NCBI GenBank assembly: GCA_029168955.1
Contig: JAPDOI010001536.1
Span: 92,501 to 156,500, forward strand
Source of the DNA: Aplectana chamaeleonis
Taxonomy: Eukaryota; Nematoda; Chromadorea; Rhabditida; Cosmocercidae
Reading direction: 5' to 3'
Length of the DNA stretch: 64,000 bases
Both the position numbers and the translations under genes were made by a program. Below the pieces are notes generated by a model. It was not told where the DNA came from, ran no database searches, and saw only the letters and a program-made list of their open reading frames with translations. Shown piece after piece: positions 56,346 through 64,000 of the stretch. Positions within the stretch are counted from its first letter, which is position 1, and the number at the start of each line of letters is the position of its first letter.

Positions 56346-57302
56346 TTAGGAAGTCGTATTAAGAAGTTCCAAGTCTCGTTTCGGAATGGAACTAGGCGCA
56401 GTAGTGAAGTCTATATTGGCATGAGGCCGTTGCTTCGGCGTACTAGATAGGAAAGACGGTCCGTTCCACCACAAAGGACTGGTCATTTCCTGCAACGTAA
56501 GCCCTGCTGTTGCACAAACTGCTTTATTTTGAGCAGCAGGGGCGTAATAAAAATTACTTTCGATTTTGTTCACAGCAAGCATGTCAAGCACCGAATGTAT
56601 GTGCTTTACTCTATTGCTGACGAAAGTTCTGAGCGATTGATTGGAATGGATCCAAGAAAGCGAAATAGTCGAGTCAGTCAGAAATCGAACTGCTGACATC
56701 GCAAGTTTCAATTCCTTGAGAAGGAATTGAGCGAGGTGGACTGCTGCATCACAAGCCATGAGCTCCATACGCGGAATTGAGACTTTCCTGTCTGGAGCGA
56801 CCCTGGTCTTGGAAATAAGCAGATGCGAAATAGAGCCCTTAGCGTCGGACTGACATAGCAGGTGGGCTACAGCGGAGTAAATGCGCGGCGATGCGCTTGC
56901 GAATATAACGAGCTCGTAACGGGAGGGCTCGTCTCCATGAGTGATGAGTCTCGGTACACTACAAGTGTAGCCGTCTATGTCCCGAACGATCTCTCGCCAT
57001 CTTGCGTAATAATGATCTTCAAATGGGCGATCCCACTCGTACCCTTCCCGCCAAAGATCTTGAATGAAGACTTTGGCGCTGACGAGCAGAGGGGCTAAAA
57101 TACCCAGGGGGTCAAACTGAGAGGCAATAGCCTTGAGCGCAGTACGTTTCGTAGTAACTAGGAATGATCCAAGGTCAACAGATACATGGAGTGTATCGAA
57201 CCCTGGACTCCAGCGAATTCCTAGCAACTTGACTGTGCTAGAAGTGCGTATTATTTGATCCTGCCGTGGAATCTGTTCCATGACTTGCGTACTATTGCAC
57301 AT
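56346..57302 (-). pseudogene. BEL/Pao pol C-terminal fragment (RT thumb, RNase H)
   Basis: An open frame of 318 codons. It begins just after the RT palm, with VKLLGIRWSPGFDTLHV and ASQFDPLGILAPLLV (BEL/Pao thumb and connection). RNase H follows. The first catalytic site reads FASASPRIYSA at residues 134-144, where the family has an Asp in the FxDAS motif, so that residue is lost. The Glu of PRMEL (about residue 178) and the Asp of TDS (about 210) are present. Then NRVKHIHS and SPLWWNGPSFL. The stop follows the RNase H end, with no integrase. The Asp loss suggests it no longer encodes an active enzyme. Confidence 0.85.
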
Positions 57303-58305
57303 GAAGCCGTGAGCGTATTAATGTTCCAGAAAGATCCGGAAGCAGTGATGGTCCTTGATGAAGACAGTCATTTAGACTTGGTCGTCCTCTGAGATGACTG
57401 CTGGCGTCAAAGACGATTCTCACTGCTGTCGTAGTACTCTCTTTGATGACCGCTCCATGGGGCATATAGTACACACGCGGACCATCAAATACGTATTCCG
57501 AACAATCCTCAATTATACTCGAACTCAATTGCCTTTCAAAGGTGTCGCAGTATGCTCTCCAGATGTCCGGCTTCGCCTGGAGCGAGCGGTACTGGTATTC
57601 CAGCCTTTTCAAGGCAATAATTTTGTTCTCGGACAAAGGCGGATGTTGCGGTTTCCAAGGGAATTGGACTCGTATTATACCATCGTAGAACTGTACGGTT
57701 GCGTAATAGTTTCTGATGACTTCTTCGTTGACCTCGTCATCGTCTTGCGCGTCGTGGATCCCAATCGCTTTGGGATCCCATAACTGTCGAAGGTCCGGTT
57801 CAGAACTGAGGCGATCGGGATGCGTACTAGTAGTGGTTATGGTCAGCGTACTAGAATTCAGCGTAGTAGGTTGAACACCGTGTTCGGATGCTTCTTGATC
57901 CGAGGCGTAATAGGAATCGAACTCTATTGAAACCAAGGGTTTAGTTCTTTGCGAACTTACCAGTTTAGAGCGGTGTTTGCGTATTTTAGAGGTTGTGGTG
58001 CGAACCGGTGACACGTGGCGTAGTATTCGGGGCGAACTATGCCCTCTGGTCTGAGACCTACTGTATTCACGTCTAGCCTCGCTACGGCAAAGTGTTCTGT
58101 GATGTGCACCCCTACAGTAGGCACAGTAGGGGTTTTTCACAGTTCTCTGCCCGATCGTCATTGGCAAAACATTTCCTACAGAGGTGATCTTCGCATACAG
58201 CGGCTCAGCGATCCTTGAGCGAAGTAATTCGGTGACAGTGTTCAGCGCTGTGACTTTGTCGTAGACAAAGTGTGCAGCTAATGAATGCGCTGTTGCGTAA
58301 TACAA
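57292..58305 (-). pseudogene. BEL/Pao pol N-terminal fragment
   Basis: An open frame of 337 codons, overlapping the gag frame by about 100 bases. It has a zinc-knuckle-like CAYCRGAHHRTLC near residue 61, an Arg/Ser-rich stretch, then VQFPWKPQHPPLSENK and the RT fingers start YYMPHGAVIKES, RIVFDASSHLRGRPSLND, GPSLLPDLSGTLIRSRL before a stop. The frame stops exactly where the palm domain should begin. It overlaps the next pol fragment by 11 bases, so the palm is deleted. No DTG/DSG protease motif is visible. Confidence 0.85.
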
Positions 58306-58804
58306 TCGTCTTACAGGAAGATAAACTTCTGCTGCGATTTCGAACTGGGCTTCTAGAAGATGTTCTAGAGCGCGTTTTCGTAATAGAGGAGCGTGTGGTC
58401 AGTGTTTGAGAATTAAGCGCGGTTTCCGATGTGTCGGCAATTGTTTCGAAGGCGCGTACGATGCGATCTATACCTTCTAGCAGCTGCGGGACAGTGAACG
58501 GATTCTGCGCCGAATTCTCGAGCATGCCGACTTGTTCCATCGTTTTCGACGGAAATTTGCTGCGTATTATTTGCAGATCGAATATACTGCCCTCGTGCTC
58601 TCCGTAACGTTGGAGTTGAGTCCACACGGATTTGAGCTGTGCGAGCAGTACACGTTGCTGCAGGGCGTATTCTCCAGCTGGTTCAAAAGCCTGGAGCTTG
58701 CGACTGAGTTGAACGCGGAGAAACTGCGGGCGATAGTACGCTTCGCGAAGCGTATTAATGGCCAAATCATAGTTATCAGCCTTAATATTATAACCTGCTA
58801 TCAT
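58205..58804 (-). pseudogene. BEL/Pao gag C-terminal fragment
   Basis: A 199-codon frame with LREAYYRPQFLRVQLSR, LKSVWTQLQRYGE, then a basic RSRTSSRSPVRNRSRS stretch and a CTLCLRQSHSAEHC zinc knuckle (CX2CX4HX4C) at the C-terminus. It connects to the upstream gag frame (58852) across about 50 bases with a stop and frame change, so gag is broken here. Confidence 0.8.
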
Positions 58805-58851
58805 AGACAGCGCATCTCTCTTTAGAGAGTTTTTGAGTTAATGAAATTTGA

Positions 58852-59532
58852 CTACTGATGGAACAGAACAGTTCGAATGAACTGCTGAGTCAAACACGTC
58901 CCAAAACTCAAAAAAAAAGCGATATCTCCAGCAAAGGTTGGAAGGTTCACCTTCGGTAAGCGTATTGGCGTAGTAGGCAGCGAAGCTGCGTTTTGCGGAA
59001 TAAATGTCTCTTGCTGGGTAATATGATGCCTAGTAGTTGGCGTATTATTGGAAGGCGCATATTGTAAACTCGGTGCTTTGCCGTACAATGTCGTAGCGAC
59101 ATGTCCTGGCTCAACAGATTGAGAGTTGATTTGCGTCGGCGGAATATTAGATTCATCCGATCTGATGCATGAAAGCATCATCTCAAGCGAAATAAGAAGT
59201 GACTGAGCTTCAGCCTCGACTATTTGTCCACCACTGGAAATCCAGTAGGAGGAAATTTCGTCGTATTCAGACCGTTGCTGACCCGCTTCCAATGGCGTAG
59301 TAATGTAGTCAATGAAGCTTGACCACAAATTGCGTAATTCTGCAAGATCCCGAGCGACGAAAGCATGGGAGATTATTAGTGATCCTTCCTTTTCACTTCC
59401 ATGACAAGGAAGATCTTGTGGCGTAATATTCAGCTGAATACCTCCCAGAAGACTCAGAACGACTGACTGGCAAGTGTCCCTCAAGCGCTGAATCCTCTTG
59501 AGGACTTCTTTCCTGCGAACTGCTGCTTCCAT
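58852..59532 (-). pseudogene. BEL/Pao gag N-terminal fragment
   Basis: The frame is open from 59670, but that start lies inside the LTR; MEAAVRRKEVLKRIQRLRD at 59532 is the likelier start. A mostly helical matrix-like region follows, then Thr/Pro-rich linker sequence and RLPKVNLPTFAGDIAFF, the conserved BEL/Pao gag motif (family LPKLxLPxFxGD). It ends shortly after, in decayed sequence. Confidence 0.8.
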
Positions 59533-59658
59533 AATGGTCGACGTTGACCAGCGGAGTAGTAGTGATGGATTGAATAGCGGAATAGAAGTGATGATTGAAT
59601 AGCGAAATAGGAGTGAGTGCGGAGTAGGCGTGCCGATTGTCGATGCAAAAGTGCAAGC

Positions 59659-60283
59659 GTACTGGGACAAACACCTGCCCGCGTATTAGCGCATTACGTA
59701 ACACAGCACACGAATATAAATTATAACCCTTTTATCCTTATGACACTAAAACCTAAGGTATTTACTGGGTTCGCCTTTACAAACACTTAAGGTTCCCTTT
59801 GGCTCATATCCACAGACGCGTATTATAGTAGCGAAGTATACCACGGCGTAATAGACAAGCGGAGTACGTGGTAGCGTATTATCGCACCTCTTCCACTAGT
59901 CAACCGCACATCCCTGCGGTGACTAATACCAGAAGCCGATGTGGCTCCACCAACCTCCAGGCCGCTCGACCAAAGTCGAGCCGGCGCCCAAATGCCGGCT
60001 TCCTCAACAGCAAAGGCTACTGGAGGACGGAGTCACCGGTTCCGGGGTCTCCCGGGAGGCCATCACTGCCGAAGCAGCGCAGTACCAACGGGTACTGTAG
60101 GCCAACGCCATCCGGCGCCGGGCAGACCACTGAACCGAGGAGAGCCGCGTTATATAGGCAGCGCGGAGGAAGGGGGCGGGGCGCCGCGGCTGGCGCGGGC
60201 ATGCCCCGCCTCCAAGCGGCTGGCGTAGCGGAAACAGGCCGGGGCCTCACGGTCCGCCCCCAGCCACCGTCGCATCCGCGACA
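59659..60283 (-). repeat. BEL/Pao element, 5' LTR
   Basis: 625 bases, partner of 54207-54831; the differences are all substitutions. In element sense it is followed by GCTTGCACTTTTGCATCG, which does not begin with the usual TGG of a tRNA primer site, so the primer tRNA is unassigned. Confidence 0.9.
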
Positions 60284-60429
60284 AAGCATTTCCAGTGCGT
60301 ACTGCGCCTTCAAGAATTGTTGTTGTTTAGTAGGCAGTGAGTTCGCTTAAAAGGAAACTGCTATTTGCCAAACTGGCCTATTCGAATAAAATGTACGTTT
60401 CTTTAATCACTTTTTGACGTATAGTCCGA

Positions 60430-61560
60430 ACATGCCCTTCGCAGCTGCCTGGAATCACTCTGAAAAAAGTTATGTGCATTGTTTTCTGACTTTCGTACCT
60501 ATTGTACCCTCCAGAAAGGGAGGGCAGTGATCCTTCGAAAAACCGAAAACGGACATCATATTCGCGTTCAAGGCCCGAAGCAACCCCTCCAGGAAAAGTT
60601 TGGGTGTAAGCGCATTTTTCCAACTTTGCACAGACTGATAGCGTTTTGGACCTCTACGGATTTTTTGGTGAAGCGTTCACTTACATCAATTACGGGGTTC
60701 AGAAAGCGTTGATGAAAAATATTCCAGATTTGACTTACCCTTCTCCCTGGGGGTTATTTGGGGTGCTGATCACGAATCTAAGGTTTATTTGTCGTTTTTC
60801 CTATGTTTCCCCCTAAAAATGTTCAGAGCTTCCTACCGGCAGAAAAATTTCCCGGCAAAATCGACTTTTGGCGATTTCCGGAATGTGGCGACAGATGTGG
60901 CTCAAATCGCTCGTCTGAGGGTAATTCGGAGTGCTCAATACGAATCTGATGTCAGTTCATCGAATTTCGACAGCTAACGGTAGATTACGGTGGGTATACG
61001 GTAGTTTGGTCAAAGTCTCAGATTTGTCTCAAAGTTTCTATGTGGGTGTTATTTGGGGGTTGCTGAATACGAATTTGATCTTCATTTGTCGATTTTCGAA
61101 TTATTAAGATAGGTTTTGCCTCTTAAATGGGGAATATGGGCTCTCTACACACCGAGGGGATGTAGTCTCGCCTTTTGCGGCTCTAATTCCACTCGGGACC
61201 ACTTCGCTTGTGTGGAGTGGCATTACGTTTCAAACTGCGAAAACGGGACAACTCCTCCCTCGGTGTGTAGACATCCCCTGTCTCCCTAAATGGCATGTTA
61301 CCTACCGTAACCTACAGTAAACCTTAAAAATTCGACAAGTGAACCCCAGAATCGTGTTCAGCACCCCAGATTACCACTTCTCACCTGCTTTTAGCAAAAT
61401 CCGGAAAAAAATTCAGATCACTAAAAATTCCATGAGAGGTGGTAGGTACCCTTACCGCGAAGGTTTAAAAACGCTCATAAGTTCTTGCAGAGTGAGTCTG
61501 GGCAGCTGCGATGGACATATTTGAACTTTACGTCCGAAAATGATTCTAGAATAGTACATT
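60430..61560 (+). repeat. Dispersed repeat D, copy 3
   Basis: Contains GATTACGGTGGGTATACGGTAG, GTCAAAGTCTCAGATTTG, GTGCTGATCACGAATCT and TACCGTAACCTACAGTAAAC, collinear with 47.4-48.0 kb. Interrupted by a small MITE at 61144-61271. No ORF has domain support. Confidence 0.7.
61144..61271. mobile_element. 128-bp MITE (TCTACACACCGAGG ends)
   Basis: TCTACACACCGAGG at the left is matched inverted by CCTCGGTGTGTAGA at the right. It is inserted in the dispersed repeat, which lacks it at 47.8 kb. Confidence 0.75.
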
Positions 61561-62080
61561 TCATTTGGAATGGTTAGTATGACTACAGTAGTTCCCTTGT
61601 TAGACTAGACAGTGCAAGACGCTCAGATCCCTTTTTTATTACAACAAAACAGAAACAACAACAACAACAAAAACTACGTCTACAGCAAGGATTACAAGGC
61701 AAAAAAAGGACTGCGCCGTGTTTATCCTCCCTTAAACTAAGATTTAGCGCTGTCAGATCTTGAAAAAAGAGAAAAAACGGCATCATTCTCAATAACCGAC
61801 TGCGTAATTGTATTCAGTCTGATCTTCGGTCATTCCCATGGTTGTATATGGATCAGAATTGTATTTTTCCGTAATCATCACTGTACGCTTCGGTCTAACA
61901 TTTTCTCGATTGCGGCGGAATGTTGCTCCATTTCTATGAAACTCGTATCTGGCCTAAACTTTCAGTGTATTATACTTAGGCATTAAAAAGTTACTTAGTA
62001 AGACCCACATCCCCGCCCTCTTGCTCTATGGCCACTGCAAAGTGGCTGAGGAGGTCGAAATCGTATGATCGATCATTGGT
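61561..62080. other. No gene; short (AAC)n tract
   Basis: An AACAACAACAACAAC-type tract at about 61648-61668. The rest was not recognised. Confidence 0.45.
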
Positions 62081-62903
62081 CGAGAGATCGCCGCGTCGAA
62101 CACAGGTGGCACGCAAGCGAGGAGGTAATGATACTCAGAAAAACAAAAACAAGTTACTCGTAACATAAAAGGCCGAAAACAAGTTACTTGTAACATATCT
62201 GAGCCGATGTAAGTTACTTGCGACTTATCTCAGGTCATTTAAGTTACATGTAACATATCGGCGGGATACTGCGTGGGGTGCGCCTTCGATATATTACAAG
62301 TAACCTAAATGACTTGAGATAAGTCGCAAGTAACTTACATCAGCTTGGATATGTTACAAGTAACTTGTTTTCGATTTCTGAGAAGACACTGCGTGAAGTG
62401 CGCCTCCGATATGTTACATGTAACTTAAGTGGCATAGTATACGTCGCAAGTAACTTAAATCGGCCTAGAAGATATTTCCCAGGGGGATATGTACGACGCA
62501 CTCTCGGGTTCAGGCTTAAAACTTGCGTTCCTGTTGGTTCAATTACCCAAGTTGGAGGTACTTGACCCCCCACCAGCAGGGAAGACCGCGCACAGCATTT
62601 TGTTGCGTAGTATGTGGTTTGGGACGCGCCCTCTGCGTCGCGTGTCGTCTGCGTCACGTGATGGCCACCCATAGTGAAAATTCGAATGTTAGTCACATGT
62701 AACATAGGTGTAACTTACATGTAATATAAATTTAAGTTACATGTTATATAAATGTATGTTACATGTAATAATAATGTAAGTTACTTGAGACATTCAGGTA
62801 AGTTACAATTATATTACAAGTAACTTGTTTTGATTTTTCTGAGTATATCATTACCTACTCGCTCGCGTGCGTGCCACGCGTGTTCGAAGCGGCGATCTCT
62901 CGA
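62081..62903. mobile_element. SL-carrying inverted-repeat element, copy 2
   Basis: Terminal arms of about 95 bases: TCGAGAGATCGCCGCGTCGA, GTGGCACGCAAGCGAG, GGTAATGATACTCAGAAAA at the left, inverted at the right up to CGATCTCTCGA. Inside are many AAGTTAC(N2)GTAACAT-type palindromes on both flanks of a unique centre (62405-62680) that holds the leader-like sequence. Copy 1 is at 27246-28076. It has no ORF and is presumed mobilised in trans; the transposase class is unknown. Confidence 0.85.
62536..62557 (+). ncRNA. SL1-derived leader sequence, 20/22
   Basis: Lies at the same place in the element as the exact SL1 at 27539. It starts GGTTCAATTACC and ends AAGTTGGAG; the changes are at leader positions 5 and 19. 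The GT donor follows (GTACTTGACC), and CAAG pairs with CTTG after the donor. It is likely a decayed copy of the SL segment. Confidence 0.65.
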
Positions 62904-62929
62904 ACAGTGGTCGACGATATTTCATTTTA

Positions 62930-63214
62930 TTTTGAGCAGATTCGCAGACATGTTTGTTGGCTAGTAAGATTTACTCTTACCCGAGATGAGGCTTGTAAAT
63001 TTTTGGAAGAGGTTTACTGTAGCCCACCGTCCACTGATCGGTATGAGCGTGCTTGTCTATTTGGGCGGAGCTGTGCACGTGTGCAAGAATTGGGAAGTTA
63101 GGATCCTATTAACTCTACTTTTAGCTCGCGGTCTTTCGTGGTCTTGTAGCCGTTTGAGGATCAAGCTAATTTTTATGGTTTTATCCACAACTTTTCTCAT
63201 CGGGACAACTGCCT
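62930..63214 (+). mobile_element. TTAA MITE family B, right-end fragment
   Basis: Shares GCTGTGCACGTGTGCA and the terminal CTCATCGGGACAACTGCCT followed by TTAA with the right part of 23980-24527. The left end is missing. Confidence 0.65.
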
Positions 63215-63378
63215 TTAATTAATCTTGGCAATTTATTGAATGTACGGAATCCTGTTTTTTTTCAGAAAATAAGAGAACCCTCTTTCACCGTGACGCTTGA
63301 GAATAAGCGGTGTTTAAAGAATTCCGATCATAAAGAGAAAACTAGATAAATTCGAGAAAAGGCTCTATCCTAAACGGA
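63215..63378. other. Spacer, no gene
   Basis: Unrecognised sequence between MITEs, up to a 12-base G run. Confidence 0.4.
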
Positions 63379-63600
63379 GGGGGGGGGGGGTGAAACCGTT
63401 TGAGGTGGTGCACTCAAGAAAATGAAATGGTTCATCCATGAAAATAAAAATTTGTACTGATATCATATGCCTGATAGCATTATCGTAATTGTTTTCGTGG
63501 AGACTCCATGGAAATACTTCGACTTCTGAAAGCTGTATCATTCATTCTCCAACTGAATCCTGACTGCCCCAACCCAGCCCCCCCAAATGGTTTCATACCA
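63379..63600. mobile_element. Poly-G MITE, copy 1
   Basis: A G run then TGAAACCGTTTGAGGTGG at the left; CCCCCCCAAATGGTTTCATACC at the right is its inverted relative. Interior words CATGGAAATACTTCGA and CTGAAAGCTGTATC recur at 34.2 kb. Confidence 0.6.
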
Positions 63601-63605
63601 ACGGT

Positions 63606-63779
63606 GGGGGGGGGGCACCCAGAATTTTTTCATAGAAATGAAGAAAAAATCTTATAAAAAATGCTTGTTGCTGCTATTAATCACTGTTGTTATTGAAATT
63701 GTATAGAAATACTTCAATTGATAGCTTAAAGATCGGTGGTTCATCTCATTTCCATGAAAAAATCTTGAATGCCCCCCCC
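63606..63779. mobile_element. Poly-G MITE, copy 2
   Basis: Ten G then CACCCAGAATTTTTTCATAG at the left; CCATGAAAAAATCTTGAATG and eight C at the right. The arms are about 35 bases and the whole element is 174 bases. It shares CATAGAAATGA with the left end at 257. Confidence 0.75.
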
Positions 63780-64000
63780 GTCTAGGATAGTTCTCAAAAA
63801 AATCGAGATAATTCGAAGCGACATTCTGGTTGGCACCGGGTACAATACCTGCGCTAAGTATTGTAAAAATGGGAAGCATTTGGCAAACTCGGCAAAAAAA
63901 GCGTTCAATGAATGTGACTTCTTTGAATGAAGACTTTTTTTGAATTTTGAAAACGCTATCATATTCACAGATCAAATTGCTACCCAAGAATGTTTCTTGT
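63780..64000. other. No gene seen
   Basis: AT-rich sequence to the window end; frames on the minus strand have no domain. Confidence 0.35.

Larger units (their letters stand above)
54207..60283 (-). mobile_element. BEL/Pao LTR retrotransposon, internally deleted
   Basis: A 6.1-kb element transcribed on the minus strand: LTR 59659-60283, gag 59532-58205, pol N-terminal part 58305-57292, pol C-terminal part 57302-56346, a non-coding repeat-rich tail to 54832, then LTR 54207-54831. The reverse-transcriptase palm with its YxDD box, a protease active site and the integrase are absent. LTR identity of about 99% points to recent insertion. No target duplication is evident at the outer edges (GTGTGA on the left, AAGCA on the right). 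GCGTANTA occurs about 42 times on the plus strand across it. Confidence 0.9.

Noticed and set aside
1..64000. CRISPR arrays, operons or bacterial promoters
   Set aside because: The window is nuclear eukaryotic DNA; the tandem arrays have no spacer-repeat structure.

Overview
The window looks like non-coding, transposon-rich chromosome from a nematode, most likely a clade V (strongylid or hookworm-like) species. The direct evidence is an exact 22/22 copy of the nematode SL1 spliced-leader sequence (27539-27560), small exons bounded by TTTTCAG-type acceptors and GTAAG-type donors with some introns of 45-63 bases, and RTE, CR1-like, BEL/Pao, Tc3-like and hAT-like elements. The genus is inference. 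No complete intron-free host gene is present, and most open frames are shadows of repeats or transposon remnants.

Layout. 0.3-7.5 kb: an element with poly-G inverted ends, three arrays of one 42-bp minisatellite family, a foldback element and a TTAA MITE. 8.3-9.8 kb: a decayed CR1-like LINE on the minus strand. 9.9-17.3 kb: a split plus-strand host gene model for a small secreted cysteine-rich (Ly6/three-finger-like) protein of about 130 residues. Its 6-kb second intron holds a 113-bp hairpin satellite of about 22 units, itself flanked by inverted repeats. 17.4-25.5 kb: TTAA MITEs, a BEL/Pao gag remnant, one orphan exon and an RTE relic carrying a hAT-like MITE. 25.5-28.2 kb: a second RTE copy broken by a tRNA-like (SINE-like) insertion and by an inverted-repeat element that carries SL1. 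28.5-30.6 kb: a TA-flanked MITE split by a 1.8-kb hAT-like element with a perfect 8-bp target duplication. 32.3 kb: an orphan transmembrane exon. 36.8-39 kb: a Tc3-like pseudogene and MITEs. 40.6-43.8 kb: a nearly full-length RTE LINE with two frameshifts. 48.4 kb: a second copy of the first two exons of the Ly6-like gene. 50-51.6 kb: two large inverted-repeat elements. 52.2 kb: an SL1-like sequence. 52.6-53.2 kb: the last two exons of a host gene, the first split by a TTAA MITE. 54.2-60.3 kb: a BEL/Pao LTR element with 625-bp LTRs of about 99% identity but no reverse-transcriptase core or integrase. 62.1-62.9 kb: a second copy of the SL-carrying element. 63.4-63.8 kb: two poly-G MITEs.

The most unusual signals are the spliced-leader sequence riding in a mobile inverted-repeat element built from GTTAC/GTAAC palindromes; an extreme one-strand enrichment of the 8-mer GCGTANTA across the whole BEL/Pao element, in coding and non-coding parts alike; the hairpin satellite nested in an inverted-repeat element inside a host intron; and the MITE that splits a penultimate coding exon.

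All calls come from reading the sequence. No database search or folding program was run, so family names rest on recognised motifs.
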